A stretch of DNA of 64,000 nt, taken from positions 5,225 to 69,224 of the forward strand of contig DDSV01000008.1 of the NCBI GenBank assembly GCA_002344215.1, read 5' to 3'. The stretch's first letter is position 1. Every line of letters starts with the position of its first letter. Source of the DNA: Akkermansiaceae bacterium UBA2381 (GTDB lineage: Bacteria; Verrucomicrobiota; Verrucomicrobiia; Verrucomicrobiales; DEV007). Shown piece by piece: positions 43,414 to 53,065 of the stretch. The notes below the pieces were generated by a model, which saw nothing but the letters and a program-made list of their open reading frames with translations, was not told the origin of the DNA and searched no databases. A program made the position numbers and the translations under genes.

Positions 43414-44223
43414 GTGCTGGAAGTCATCCATATCAGCGACACGCACTTCGGCCCTGACCGGTCGCTTGAGATTCGCGGGGCAAATGCCTGCGACCGTGCC
43501 GTTGCCCTCGTCGAGGCGATCAATGCCCTTCCCTTTTCTCCGGACTTTATTGTTCACACCGGCGATGTGGCCAATGATCCGGATCCGGCCGCCTATGCTC
43601 TGGCCGCGGAGGTGCTCTCCGGGCTGAAAGTGCCTCTTTACTACGCGACGGGAAATCACGATGACGTCAGTATGATGCGCGAGGCCTTGAGGTTCGGTCC
43701 TCTTCAGCCGCTTGTGCCTGACGAAAAGGATCAGCTCTGTTATAAAATCTCCGGGGGGAAAGCGGAGGATTTCGAGCTCTTTGTGATCGACGGCAAAGTC
43801 CCGCCCGACGAGGGGCCGCATGGATTTATCACGGAGAATCAGAGTGAAGCCGTTTTAAGGGCAATCTCGGGCACAAAGCCGGTTGCTGTTTTTATCCATT
43901 ATCCTCTGACTCCGATCGGATCGAAGTGGATTGATCGGCACCTTCTCGTCACGAATGGTGCCGAATTCCAGAATGCTGTTTCCGCCAAGGCTGGCGGACA
44001 ACTTCGGGGAATTTTCTCGGGGCACCTTCACCGCGGCCTGCAACTCTTCCGTGGCGGTGTCCTCCAGTCCGGAGTTTCGAGCCCTGCCTGCGAATTCACT
44101 GCGGGACCTGAGGATGACTTCTGCGATTTTCTCCCGGGAGGCCCGATTCCTTTTAACCACATCACCTTCACCGCAGACGCGACGATGGTGAAATCCTACT
44201 CTCTTCCTTTTATTAACTCCTGA
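43414..44223 (+). CDS. Calcineurin-like metallophosphoesterase
   Basis: 269 residues from GTG 43414, 12 bases after the previous gene. All five dimetal motifs are present: DTHF, GDVAN, GNHDD, IHYP and GHLHRG, in the class III cyclic-nucleotide phosphodiesterase arrangement. There is no signal peptide, so it acts in the cytoplasm. The usual role is hydrolysis of cyclic nucleotides or phosphodiesters; which substrate is not visible. It is probably co-transcribed with the exported esterase. A short AGCGCC/GGCGCT hairpin occurs about 30 bases after its stop. Confidence 0.87.
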   Translation: MLEVIHISDTHFGPDRSLEIRGANACDRAVALVEAINALPFSPDFIVHTGDVANDPDPAAYALAAEVLSGLKVPLYYATGNHDDVSMMREALRFGPLQPLVPDEKDQLCYKISGGKAEDFELFVIDGKVPPDEGPHGFITENQSEAVLRAISGTKPVAVFIHYPLTPIGSKWIDRHLLVTNGAEFQNAVSAKAGGQLRGIFSGHLHRGLQLFRGGVLQSGVSSPACEFTAGPEDDFCDFLPGGPIPFNHITFTADATMVKSYSLPFINS

Positions 44224-44396
44224 AATTCAAAGGATTATCGCGTTGATGGAGCGCCCATGCGGCGCTAAAATTTAGTTAACTGAATTTTGAAATTGTGATA
44301 ATTTAAATTCTGACTCGCTTTTACTCCGACCTCGAATAGTGTAAGTTTCCGACGGAATAGAAGACCGGAGCGGATCGTACACTTCGTTTATCTCAT
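44224..44396 (+). promoter_or_regulatory. AT-rich region upstream of clpX
   Basis: 173 bases, locally very AT-rich (about 44270-44315), containing the palindrome AGTTAACT and an AGCGCC...GGCGCT hairpin. It probably holds the clpX promoter. No exact -35/-10 pair is convincing. Confidence 0.35.
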
Positions 44397-45698
44397 ATGG
44401 CAAGAGCATCCAATCTCACGATGTGTTCCTTCTGCGGAAAGAGCCACGCGGAAGTCAAAAAACTCATCGCCGGTCCCGGCGTCTATATCTGTGACGGGTG
44501 CATCAACGTCTGCCGGGGCATCCTTGAAAAAGAACTGCACGAAGAGGAGGAGGAAGTCTCCACCGAACTCTCCGTTCCGAAGCCGAAAGAGCTGCTGGCC
44601 GAGCTGAATCAGTACGTGATTGGTCAGGAGCACGCGAAGAAGGTGCTCTCCGTTGCGGTGCACAATCACTACAAGCGCCTGCAGCAGTTTGCCGCTCCCG
44701 CCAAGGTCCGGGCCCACAACAAGTTTTCCAAGTTTGAAGACGTTGAAATCGAGAAGAGCAATATTCTCCTGATCGGTCCGACCGGATCAGGGAAGACGCT
44801 CCTCGCGAAAACGCTGGCGAAGCTCCTCAATGTTCCTTTTTGCATCGCCGATGCGACCACACTGACTGAAGCCGGTTATGTGGGAGAGGACGTTGAGAAC
44901 ATTATTCTCCGTCTCCTTCAGTCGGCCGACTACGACGTCAAGCGTGCCGAGATGGGGATCGTCTACATCGACGAAATCGACAAGATCGGTCGCAAGACCG
45001 AGAACGTCAGCATCACCCGCGACGTTTCCGGTGAGGGTGTCCAGCAGGCTCTTCTCAAAATGCTTGAGGGGACCGTCTGTAATGTACCGCCGCAGGGAGG
45101 CCGCAAGCACCCGCAGCAGGAATACATCCAGGTCAATACCGAGCGCATCCTTTTCATCTGCGGCGGGGCTTTCGTTGGCCTCGAGGAGATCGTGGGACGC
45201 CGCCTCGGCAAAAAGGTCCTCGGGTTCGGCGACGAAATCACCAAGATCGCGAGCGAGACCGATATCGAGCGCCAGCTCCGCAATGTCTCCCCCGAAGACC
45301 TCCATGGTTTCGGGCTCATTCCCGAATTCGTGGGTCGTCTTCCGATTGTTTCCACACTGCGTCCGCTCAAGCGTGAGGAGCTTATCGAAGTTCTCACCGA
45401 GCCGAAGAATGCGATGGTGAAACAGTACAGCAAGCTCCTCGCGATGGACGGCGTCAATCTCGAGATCACGACCGACGGACTTGAAGCCCTTGCCGAAGAA
45501 GCGATGGGTCGGGGAACCGGAGCTCGTGCGCTTCGTTCCATTTTTGAGAAGCTGATGCTCGACGTGATGTTCGATGCTCCGAGTCACGAGGGTTACACCC
45601 GTGTCGTGGTGGATCGCGACGTCGTTGAAGGCAAGCGCGCCCCGGAGGTGCTGGAGGACAAAGGTCCGGCCGACGGTGACGAAAAAGAAGCGGCTTAA
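44397..45698 (+). CDS. clpX: ATP-dependent Clp protease ATP-binding subunit ClpX
   Basis: 433 residues. AAA+ unfoldase that feeds substrates to ClpP. The N-terminal zinc domain has Cys 10/13 and 32/35 (CSFC, CDGC). The AAA core has Walker A GPTGSGKT (about 127-134), Walker B VYIDEID (about 190) and the pore/sensor segment RDVSGEGVQQALLK. The C-terminal domain is normal, ending in an acidic tail. In most bacteria clpX follows clpP; here clpP is absent and clpX is alone, ending 12 bases from the convergent DUF1501 gene. Confidence 0.97.
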   Translation: MARASNLTMCSFCGKSHAEVKKLIAGPGVYICDGCINVCRGILEKELHEEEEEVSTELSVPKPKELLAELNQYVIGQEHAKKVLSVAVHNHYKRLQQFAAPAKVRAHNKFSKFEDVEIEKSNILLIGPTGSGKTLLAKTLAKLLNVPFCIADATTLTEAGYVGEDVENIILRLLQSADYDVKRAEMGIVYIDEIDKIGRKTENVSITRDVSGEGVQQALLKMLEGTVCNVPPQGGRKHPQQEYIQVNTERILFICGGAFVGLEEIVGRRLGKKVLGFGDEITKIASETDIERQLRNVSPEDLHGFGLIPEFVGRLPIVSTLRPLKREELIEVLTEPKNAMVKQYSKLLAMDGVNLEITTDGLEALAEEAMGRGTGARALRSIFEKLMLDVMFDAPSHEGYTRVVVDRDVVEGKRAPEVLEDKGPADGDEKEAA

Positions 45699-45710
45699 GC
45701 CCCTCTTTGA

Positions 45711-47075
45711 TCACGCGAAGATCTCTGTGACAACCTTCCCGCCTTCCGGTCCGGTGAGGCGGTGATTTCGGCCTTCGTAATGATAGGTCAGGTCATTAGC
45801 GGGAAGACCCATGAGGTGAAGGATCGTGGCATGCAGATCGCGGAAGTGGACCTTGCCCTCGACCGCGCGCGCGCCGGTTTCGTCAGTTGATCCGTGGACA
45901 TGTCCTCCTTTGACGCCACCTCCGGCGAGCCAGAAGGTGAAGCCATTGGCATTGTGTCCGGTCTCGTCCTTGCCATCCTCGGGAGTCAGGCCCGGGCGTC
46001 CAAATTCGCCACCCCAGACAACGAGGGTGTCTTCCAATAGGCCCCGCTGCTCAAGATCTTCGAGGAGGGCGGCAACGGGGGCATCGGTGGACTCGCAGTT
46101 GGCCTTCAAGTCGCGGCGGTGATTTTTGTGCTGATCCCAGCTGCCGTGATTGACTTCGATAAAGCGAACTCCGGCCTCGGCAAAGCGGCGGGCGAGGAGG
46201 CATTGCCGGCCGAAGTCAGAGGGTTTGCAGGTTCCTTCCGACACGCTGTGTCCGACACGATAGCGCTCGAGAACAGAGGCGGGTTCGTTGCTAGTGTCGA
46301 GAAGCCCGGGCGCGTCGGTCTGCATCCGGAACCCGAGTTCCATTGACTCGATCACCGCTTCAAGTGCGTCGTCGTCAAGACGGCTGGACTGGTGCTCGCG
46401 ATTCATCGCCTGGATAAGGTCAAGCTGCCTGCGCTTCAACCGGACGGGGAGATGGTCGCCGGTAATGTTGGGGAGGGTTGCTTGCGACATGTCCTCCCCG
46501 TTCACTCCGATGGGCGACCCCTGATAGACAGATGGCAGGAAGGCACTTGAGTAGGATTGAGGTTTTGCGGTATTCAAGCTCACAAACCCCGGAAGGTTCT
46601 GGTTGGCCGTCCCCAGGCCATAGTTGATCCATGCGCCGAGGCTGGGACGGGACCGAAGCCGGTCCCCGGTGTGAAGTTGGTGAAAACTCTGGGCATGATT
46701 TCCGGTATCCGCGTGCATTCCATTGAGAAGGCAGAGCTTGTCGGCCTGCTTCGCGGTTTCGGGCATGAGTTCGGAGATCCAGAGCCCGCTTTCGCCGTGT
46801 CGGGAAAAAGGAAAGACAGAGCCGGGGTGTTTTTTGTTTCCGGTCTGAGGTTTGTAATCAAACGTATCGAGTTGGGCCGGACCTCCGCTCATGCAGAGGA
46901 AGATCACGCGCTTTGCCCGCGCCGGAATTTTCGCGACTTTGTCGGTGAGTGCGGAAGCGGCACCGAGAGCGCGCTCCTGGCAGAGTGCCGACAAGGCGAG
47001 GAACCCGAATCCGCATGAGGTGCTGTGGAGGAGGTGACGTCTGGAAATCTTCGGACTCATGGGGCGCACATTCAT
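45711..47075 (-). CDS. DUF1501 protein, Tat-type export
   Basis: 454 residues. 'SRRHLLHSTSCGFG' is a twin-arginine-like signal (Arg 12-13). The body is an alkaline-phosphatase/sulfatase-related fold with no sulfatase Cys motif: 'MSGGPAQLDTFDYKP', 'TGNHAQSFHQLHTGD', 'EVNHGSWDQHKNH', 'GGEFGRPG' and 'ARDLHATILHLMGL' in changed form. DUF1501 proteins are nearly always paired with DUF1549/DUF1553 proteins in planctomycetes and verrucomicrobia, and that partner is immediately upstream (3 bases). The function of the pair is unproven, with a role in extracytoplasmic glycan breakdown suggested. Confidence 0.9.
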   Translation of the reverse strand: MNVRPMSPKISRRHLLHSTSCGFGFLALSALCQERALGAASALTDKVAKIPARAKRVIFLCMSGGPAQLDTFDYKPQTGNKKHPGSVFPFSRHGESGLWISELMPETAKQADKLCLLNGMHADTGNHAQSFHQLHTGDRLRSRPSLGAWINYGLGTANQNLPGFVSLNTAKPQSYSSAFLPSVYQGSPIGVNGEDMSQATLPNITGDHLPVRLKRRQLDLIQAMNREHQSSRLDDDALEAVIESMELGFRMQTDAPGLLDTSNEPASVLERYRVGHSVSEGTCKPSDFGRQCLLARRFAEAGVRFIEVNHGSWDQHKNHRRDLKANCESTDAPVAALLEDLEQRGLLEDTLVVWGGEFGRPGLTPEDGKDETGHNANGFTFWLAGGGVKGGHVHGSTDETGARAVEGKVHFRDLHATILHLMGLPANDLTYHYEGRNHRLTGPEGGKVVTEIFA

Positions 47076-47078
47076 GTC

Positions 47079-49427
47079 TCAGTCAATATAGCGAAACTCG
47101 TTGGATGCCAGTAGGCCCTGACAATAGACCGCCCATGCCACTTCTCTTCGCAGGCTCGCGTCCGGGTGAGAGTCATGCAATTGCACGTCCGCGTCCCGCA
47201 CCAGGCTGGTGGCGCGATCGGTCTCACCGTCCAGTGGTTCACGTGCAAGGACACGACGAATTGCAGCGGAAGCGAGAGCCTGATCGTCAGCCGGACTGTC
47301 GAGGAGCAGCTTTCGGGCGAGGATCCGTGATTGTTCCACGACAAAGGGACTGTTGAGAAGGAAGAGTGCCTGGACCGGGAGGGCGGAGACTTCACGTTTT
47401 CCCTTCACCACGGTACCGTCGGGGAGGTCGAAGGGAGCGAGCTCCGGTGGTGGCGAGTTTCGCAAATAGCAAAGGAAGACACTTCGATGGCGGCTGGGTT
47501 CGTGGAGATCTCCGGCCTTGTTTACCAGAATATCCCGGTGACGAATGATGGATCCCTCTCCCGGCCGCGGGTCCAGTTCATCACTCGCCTGGAGAATGCG
47601 GTCGCGGATCGCCTCGGCGTCGAGGCGGCGACGCAAATGACGGGCGTAGCGTTGATTGGCGGGATCCTTCGCTATCGTTGATTCGTCGGCGATGCTGTCG
47701 AGCTGATAGGTCCGGCTCAGAACGAGCGTCCGGATAAGGCCCTTCATCGACCATTTTTCCTCGTTGCGAAATCGCGTGGCCAAATAATCGAGGAGTTCGG
47801 GATGGGAGGGATCATTGCCATAGACGCCAAAATCATCCGGTGTATCGACAATTCCCTGTCCGAAGAGATGAAGCCAGATTCGATTCACCATGACCCGTGC
47901 CGTCAGGGGATGGTCGTCGCGGGTGAGCCAGCGGGCGAACTCGAGGCGACCGCTCGATGATTTCTCCTCGACGACAGTTTCGCCCGGCATGACACAGGCG
48001 GTGAGATATCCGCGGGGTACCTGATCACCGAGCTTTTTGGATTCACCCTTCAGATTGATTCGTGCGTCAGCTGGTTCCTTGCGGTCCCGCACCCCCATGG
48101 CGAGCGGAGTGCCGGGCGGCAGTGTCGACTTGGGAATCTCGCGAGCTTTACCCGTGTCCGACTCGGTCGGCACAACGGTTTCAACAAATCCGGGAGGCGG
48201 AGGAATCAGGGCGGGAGTTTTGAGCACATGGAGATCGGTTGGCGGGGCCGTCAGTTTTTCATGGGCGGCGAAACCCCAGAGGGTTTCGGTGCTCTGGAAG
48301 ATTCCCGCCAGGGCATAATAGTCCCGGGTGGGAATCGGATCATGTTTGTGATCATGGCAGCGTGCGCAGGCCACACTGATGCCGAGTATCCCGGACCCCA
48401 CTGCCGCGATCTGATCATCGATCACATCCATGTCGAAGTTTTCGTTCATCGCCTTGGCCGGCTTGGCGCCCAGAGCGAGGAAGCCGGTGGCTACAAGGTT
48501 CCTGTCCCGCTCCGCATCATCCGCAGCCGGAAGGAGATCGCCGGCAATCTGTTCGGTGATAAAGCGAACATAGGGAGTGTCCCGATTGAATGCGGCAATC
48601 ACATAGTCCCGATAACGCCAGGCATGCGGGAACGTGGCGTTGCGGCTGAGCCCGTCATTGCCGTTCGATTCTCCGAACCGCGCAACGTCGAGCCAGTGTC
48701 TGCCCCAGCGTTCCCCGAAGTGGGGGGATTCGAGGAGTTCGTCCACCAGTGCTTCGACCGCTCCCCGGCCTCTGGTGTTGTGGTCCTCCACAAAAGCGGC
48801 AACCTGCGCGAAGGTAGGGGCAAGCCCGGTTAGATCGAGATAGAGCCGCCGAACCAGTGTTTCAGGCGGGGCATCGCCTGCGGGAGCTAGGCCAGCGGCT
48901 TCGATTCCGGCAAGAATGAACTGATCAATCGGATCAAATGCCCAGGCGTCGTTCGCCGTTTCGGGAGGGGTAGGATTTTTGACCGGCTGAAAAGACCAGT
49001 GCGAGGTGGCGGTGATAGAAGGAGGCGCGACCGGAACTTCAGCCTTCTTTCGCGGGTCGGGTGCGCCCATTGCGACCCACTTCACGAAGTCAGCGATGAC
49101 GGGTTCGGGAAGTTGTTCTTTGGGAGGCATCTCAAGATTGTCCTCCCAGCGCAGTGCCTGAATGAGGAGAGAGTCGTCCGGCTTTCCGGCAACCAGAACC
49201 GCCCCCGACTCTCCGCCTTTACGAAGGTCCTCGCCGGTGTCGAGAAGGAGTTTTCCCCCTAGCTTTTTGGACTCGCTCGAATGGCACTCGTAACAGTATT
49301 TGACCAGCGCCGGGCGGATTCTGGACTCGAAGAACGCATTGTCTTCCGGAGATATATCCTTCGCCCCCGCCTCCGGAACGGGAAGTGTCAGTGCCAGAAA
49401 ACCGGCCGGATAGAAAAGCCACCTCAT
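47079..49427 (-). CDS. DUF1553/DUF1549 protein with cytochrome-c motif
   Basis: 782 residues: a signal peptide (to about PEAGAKD), an N-terminal cytochrome-c-like domain with one haem motif CYECH (Cys 45/48, His 49), DUF1549 ('LLRRLYLDLTGLAPT'-type segment, 'ARFGESNGNDG'), and DUF1553 ('LDYLATRFRNEEKWSMKGLI' in part, 'YLRNSPPPELAPFD'). Exported, haem-containing. ATG 49427 has no Shine-Dalgarno. It forms an operon with the DUF1501 gene. Such pairs are expanded in these phyla and rise with polysaccharide-degrading sets; the electron partner and substrate are unknown. Confidence 0.9.
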   Translation of the reverse strand: MRWLFYPAGFLALTLPVPEAGAKDISPEDNAFFESRIRPALVKYCYECHSSESKKLGGKLLLDTGEDLRKGGESGAVLVAGKPDDSLLIQALRWEDNLEMPPKEQLPEPVIADFVKWVAMGAPDPRKKAEVPVAPPSITATSHWSFQPVKNPTPPETANDAWAFDPIDQFILAGIEAAGLAPAGDAPPETLVRRLYLDLTGLAPTFAQVAAFVEDHNTRGRGAVEALVDELLESPHFGERWGRHWLDVARFGESNGNDGLSRNATFPHAWRYRDYVIAAFNRDTPYVRFITEQIAGDLLPAADDAERDRNLVATGFLALGAKPAKAMNENFDMDVIDDQIAAVGSGILGISVACARCHDHKHDPIPTRDYYALAGIFQSTETLWGFAAHEKLTAPPTDLHVLKTPALIPPPPGFVETVVPTESDTGKAREIPKSTLPPGTPLAMGVRDRKEPADARINLKGESKKLGDQVPRGYLTACVMPGETVVEEKSSSGRLEFARWLTRDDHPLTARVMVNRIWLHLFGQGIVDTPDDFGVYGNDPSHPELLDYLATRFRNEEKWSMKGLIRTLVLSRTYQLDSIADESTIAKDPANQRYARHLRRRLDAEAIRDRILQASDELDPRPGEGSIIRHRDILVNKAGDLHEPSRHRSVFLCYLRNSPPPELAPFDLPDGTVVKGKREVSALPVQALFLLNSPFVVEQSRILARKLLLDSPADDQALASAAIRRVLAREPLDGETDRATSLVRDADVQLHDSHPDASLRREVAWAVYCQGLLASNEFRYID

Positions 49428-49544
49428 TTAGGTGCAAAGGGTAATAAATTTGCCCGCCCCATTCAATAGGTGATGGTCACGGCATCGCGGGACATTCGGG
49501 CCGATGCTTCGCCCGATCCGATGAGTTGCCGCGGGAAAAATAAT

Positions 49545-49561
49545 TTCTCGTTTTTATGAAT
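49545..49561 (+). promoter_or_regulatory. Weak third copy of the envelope-gene motif
   Basis: TTCTCGTTTTTATGAAT matches 14 of 17 bases of the right part of copy 1. It lies 84 bases before the vWA gene's start; its ATG opens only a six-codon frame. Suggestive only. Confidence 0.25.
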
Positions 49562-49644
49562 GTTTCAGAGAGCTGATTCGTTTAGAAATGACTTCTCGCG
49601 TCAGACTTCTCCACGACTCGTTTTTAACCATCGCTTTTTTTGAC

Positions 49645-52053
49645 ATGAAATCGCCCTCCCACCGCATTCGATCCTTCTTTTCAGGCCTTCTCCTGACATT
49701 CCTCGTCACCTCCTTTGCCGACGCCCAGCAGGCGGGTGAACCCGCCCGGGTCATCATCGTATTCGATGCTTCGGGTAGTATGGCAGGCCAGATTGAGGGT
49801 CGACCCAAGATCGATGTGGCCAAAGAAGTGGTCTCCGGCATTGTTGCGGGCGTCGCCCCGGAAGTGGAGCTCGGGCTGATCGCCTACGGACATCGTCGCA
49901 AGGGGGATTGTGATGACATCGAGTTGCTCGTGCCCCCGGCGGCCGGGTCATCCCAACAGGTTCTCTCCGCTATTGCCGGGCTCAACCCCGTCGGCAAAAC
50001 CCCGCTCACCGCCTCAGTGATGCAGGCGGCGAATTTTCTGAAATACACCGAGTCCAAGGCCTCTGTCATTCTCGTGAGTGATGGCGAAGAGACCTGCGGT
50101 TTGGATCCCTGTCTCGCTGCGATGGAACTCGAAGCGGCCGGGCTCGACTTTACCTGCCATGTCGTCGGCTTTGACCTCAAGCCGGGCGAAACGGCGGGCC
50201 TCGAGTGCCTCGCGAAAAAAACCGGAGGGCTCTACCTTTCGGCGAACAGTGCCGCCACGCTCATGAACGCATTGCAGGAGGCGATCAAGCAGGTCATGGA
50301 ACCTTCGACTGTCCTCGTCGCGGAACCGAAACTCGCCTCAGGCGGACCTGTTATCGACGGAGTCACCTTTAAACTGCAGACACCTGCAGGTGCCGAAGTC
50401 GCGACCGGTTCGGGAGGCCGATGGTCGCTCGAGCTTCCCCAAGCAGGTCAGTATCTGCTGATCGCCGAGCGCAGTGGTAAGACCGTCAAAGTCGAATACG
50501 AAGTCGGGACCGGTGAAACGGTCACCCGGGAAGTGGTCTTCACTGAGACGGGGGTGAAAGCCGCGGCCTATGAGAAAGAGGGCGGTCCCGCCTTTGAATC
50601 GGGGGTGGCCTGGGGGCTCTACGGTCCGGCGAGTCCCTCCGGTGAGCGGGCACAGGTGGCCTTCAGTTACGATGGAAAACCTTTTCTCCGGGTGGATCCC
50701 GGAACCTACCTGCTCAAGGCGGAGCGTGGAAATGCCATCGCGGAGCGTGAGGTCGTGGTGACGGAGGGAGAACCGGTCGAGGTCGGAGTTATCCTCGGCA
50801 GTGGCACTCTCAAACTTTCCGCCATCACCAAGGCGGGCGAACCTCCTCTCGAGAAGGATCTTGCCTGGGATATCCTCGGCCAGCCTGATGCCGAAGGCGA
50901 TCGCAAGAGCGCCGGGTTCAGCTATGAGGCTCAACCAACCCTCACGATGCTGGCCGGAATGTTCCTCGCCAAGGTCACCTACGGCAGCGCCGTCGGACAG
51001 GTGGAAGTAGAGGTCAAGCCGGGCGAAGTCACTGAAGTTGTCATTTCACTCGAGAGCGGAAAAGTGAAAGCTACCGCCTCGATGGAGGAAGGGGGTGCCC
51101 TTATCGAAAAAGACCTCGCCTGGGACGTTCTCGGGGAGGCGGATCTTGAAGGCAATCGCAAGAGTGTGGCCTTCAGCTACGACGCCCAGCCAATCTTTTC
51201 CCTGCCCTCCGGTACCTACACCGTTGAGGTTGGCCACGGCAGCGCGAAGGCCACTCAACAGGTGACGGTGGTGGCCGGTGAGATGGCCGAAATTTCGCTG
51301 GTCCTCGGGGCGGGCAAGTTGCGCGCTCTGGCCCGTCCTGCGGCGGGAGCGGAGCCGTTCAAAACGGATCTGGCCTGGGATGTCCTCGCCGAACCCGATC
51401 TCGAGGGAAACCGGAAATCAGTCGCCTTTTCCTATGATAGCAATCCAACCCTCAGTGTTCCTGCCGGGAAATATCTTGTCACCGTGAAATGGGGAGAGGC
51501 GAGCGCCAGTCAGGAAGTGGTGATTGATTCCGGAAAGTTGCTTGATCTTGAAATGGTGCTCAATGCCGGAACGATCAAGGCCAATGCCGTCATGGGTGAG
51601 GGCGGAACCCCTGTATCCGGGAATCTTGCCTGGACCCTCCTGACCGAACCCGATGCGGAAGGAAACCGGAAGGACGCCGGATTCAGTTACAACGACGAGG
51701 TTCTCTTCCGGAATCCCGCCGGGAAATATCTTCTGAAGCTGAAACGGGGATCCGCCGAGGCCGAGGCCATGGTCGAAGTCAATCCTAACAAACAAACCGT
51801 CGTCACCGTGAACCTCAACGCCGGGGTTCTCAAAGTGAGTGCGAGTGGCGAGGGCATGTGGACCATCCTCGGTATCCCGGAAAACGGGGAGGGAGACCTG
51901 GTCGATCTGGGATTCTCCTATGACAAGGAGGCCACGTTCTACCTTCCCGCAGGAAAAGTCATCGTCCGTCGCACCAGCGGCGAGAAGAAGGCAGAGCAGG
52001 AAGTCGAGATCAGAGTGAACAAGCTGCAGGAAATCTCGCTCGAGGTGAAGTGA
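49645..52053 (+). CDS. Exported vWA-domain protein with exact 85-residue repeats
   Basis: 802 residues from ATG 49645 (signal peptide ends near SFADAQQ); ATG 49588 only adds a leader. A von Willebrand A domain (about 34-225) has an intact MIDAS: DASGS (Asp 41 onward), 'VGKTPLTASV' and VSDGEETC. After a degenerate copy (about 225-304), five head-to-tail repeats of exactly 85 residues run from residue 305 (DNA 50557-51831), followed by a shorter 73-residue sixth copy. The core of each repeat is LAW-hydrophobic-L...EGNRKS-FSY. It reads as a rigid string of beta domains displaying or anchoring a metal-dependent adhesion head. There is no anchor motif at the C-terminus. Confidence 0.88.
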   Translation: MKSPSHRIRSFFSGLLLTFLVTSFADAQQAGEPARVIIVFDASGSMAGQIEGRPKIDVAKEVVSGIVAGVAPEVELGLIAYGHRRKGDCDDIELLVPPAAGSSQQVLSAIAGLNPVGKTPLTASVMQAANFLKYTESKASVILVSDGEETCGLDPCLAAMELEAAGLDFTCHVVGFDLKPGETAGLECLAKKTGGLYLSANSAATLMNALQEAIKQVMEPSTVLVAEPKLASGGPVIDGVTFKLQTPAGAEVATGSGGRWSLELPQAGQYLLIAERSGKTVKVEYEVGTGETVTREVVFTETGVKAAAYEKEGGPAFESGVAWGLYGPASPSGERAQVAFSYDGKPFLRVDPGTYLLKAERGNAIAEREVVVTEGEPVEVGVILGSGTLKLSAITKAGEPPLEKDLAWDILGQPDAEGDRKSAGFSYEAQPTLTMLAGMFLAKVTYGSAVGQVEVEVKPGEVTEVVISLESGKVKATASMEEGGALIEKDLAWDVLGEADLEGNRKSVAFSYDAQPIFSLPSGTYTVEVGHGSAKATQQVTVVAGEMAEISLVLGAGKLRALARPAAGAEPFKTDLAWDVLAEPDLEGNRKSVAFSYDSNPTLSVPAGKYLVTVKWGEASASQEVVIDSGKLLDLEMVLNAGTIKANAVMGEGGTPVSGNLAWTLLTEPDAEGNRKDAGFSYNDEVLFRNPAGKYLLKLKRGSAEAEAMVEVNPNKQTVVTVNLNAGVLKVSASGEGMWTILGIPENGEGDLVDLGFSYDKEATFYLPAGKVIVRRTSGEKKAEQEVEIRVNKLQEISLEVK
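50557..52050 (+). repeat. Five and a part 255-bp protein-coding tandem repeats
   Basis: Repeats begin at 50557, 50812, 51067, 51322 and 51577, each 255 bases, then a 219-base last copy from 51832. Protein identity between neighbours is highest for copies 3 and 4 (both have EGNRKSVAFSYD). The DNA sequences have diverged, so the expansion is not recent. Confidence 0.88.
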
Positions 52054-52064
52054 CCCTCTTTTCG

Positions 52065-53060
52065 TTATCCAGCCGCTTCCATTCCCGCTTCGAGAATCGA
52101 CTGTGCGTCGCGTCCATTCCCCGCGTCGCAGAGTGGGTGAATTTCGAGGCCGGGATCTTCGATCGCGGCGAGAAAGTGGGTCGCTGAATTCGCGAGGTGA
52201 TCGGGCTGCGGCGGGACCGATAGCTCGATTCCGTCGGGATTTTCCGCCGTGGCGAGGAAGATGCGGCCGTGGTGGTCGGGCTCGATGAGCAGGGTACCCG
52301 TCCTGCCGTAGAGGGTGGTGCTGTAGCTGGTCATCTTCCCTATCTGGGTCCAGCTCGCTTCGCTCGTGGCGAGGGCATGGGGGTAGGAGAGAACGAGAAT
52401 GGCATTGTCCTCCAGATCGAGGTCGGGCTTGAGACCGGTGTTGATGCGAACCCCTGTGACGGCGTCGGGGCGCCCTAACAATACATCCGCGAGGACCGCG
52501 CCGTAGCAGCAATAGTCCATCAGGGCACCGGCTCCGTTGAGTTCTTCGTCGTAGAGCCATTCGCAGAACTGTTTGGAACATCCCAGTTCGACCGGTCCCT
52601 GGTGGGCGGCACGGTATTTCACCTGCCAGAGTTGGCCGATCTCTCCTGCCTGAGCCATGAAAATCCCGTGGCGCAGTTGTGGCCACCAGGTAAAGGGCCA
52701 GTTGATCATGAGACGGACTCCGTTCTCCCCGGCAGCGGCGAGCATCCGCTCCGCCCCGTCGAGAGTGGAGGCCATGGGTTTTTCAACGAGGCAGTGAAGG
52801 CCGCGCTCGCAGGCCATCACGGTCAAATCCTCGCTGAGCCGATTGCTCGCAAAAATGTAAACGGCGGTGAGGTCCTCATTTTCGAGCAACTCCTCATAGG
52901 ATTCGTAGGTCTTTCCCGGAAAGCGGTCCCGGTATTTGGCGAGCAGTTCCGGATCAGCGTCCGCTGCCGCGACCAGTTCAGCGCGACCGGTGGCGACGAG
53001 TTGTTCGAGATTGCTCCAGACGTGGTCGTGGTGAAGTCCGAGAGTGGCGATACGGTGCAT
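52065..53060 (-). CDS. Gfo/Idh/MocA-family oxidoreductase
   Basis: 331 residues, cytoplasmic. The start is unusual for the family: 'RIATLGLHHDHVWS' replaces the GxGxxG nucleotide loop, so NAD(P) binding may be altered. Later parts are typical: 'VYIFASNRL', 'HCLVEKPMAS' with the catalytic Lys, and 'GAGALMDYCCYGAVLADVLLG'. Members oxidise or epimerise sugars and inositol derivatives. It follows another family member on the same strand after 72 bases containing heptad repeats and a hairpin. It is convergent with the vWA gene (11 bases). Confidence 0.85.
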   Translation of the reverse strand: MHRIATLGLHHDHVWSNLEQLVATGRAELVAAADADPELLAKYRDRFPGKTYESYEELLENEDLTAVYIFASNRLSEDLTVMACERGLHCLVEKPMASTLDGAERMLAAAGENGVRLMINWPFTWWPQLRHGIFMAQAGEIGQLWQVKYRAAHQGPVELGCSKQFCEWLYDEELNGAGALMDYCCYGAVLADVLLGRPDAVTGVRINTGLKPDLDLEDNAILVLSYPHALATSEASWTQIGKMTSYSTTLYGRTGTLLIEPDHHGRIFLATAENPDGIELSVPPQPDHLANSATHFLAAIEDPGLEIHPLCDAGNGRDAQSILEAGMEAAG

Positions 53061-53065
53061 GGGAA

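Noticed and set aside
44397..45698. Missing clpP as sign of a rearrangement
   Set aside because: Separated clpP and clpX are known in several phyla; absence in a 64-kb window is weak evidence.
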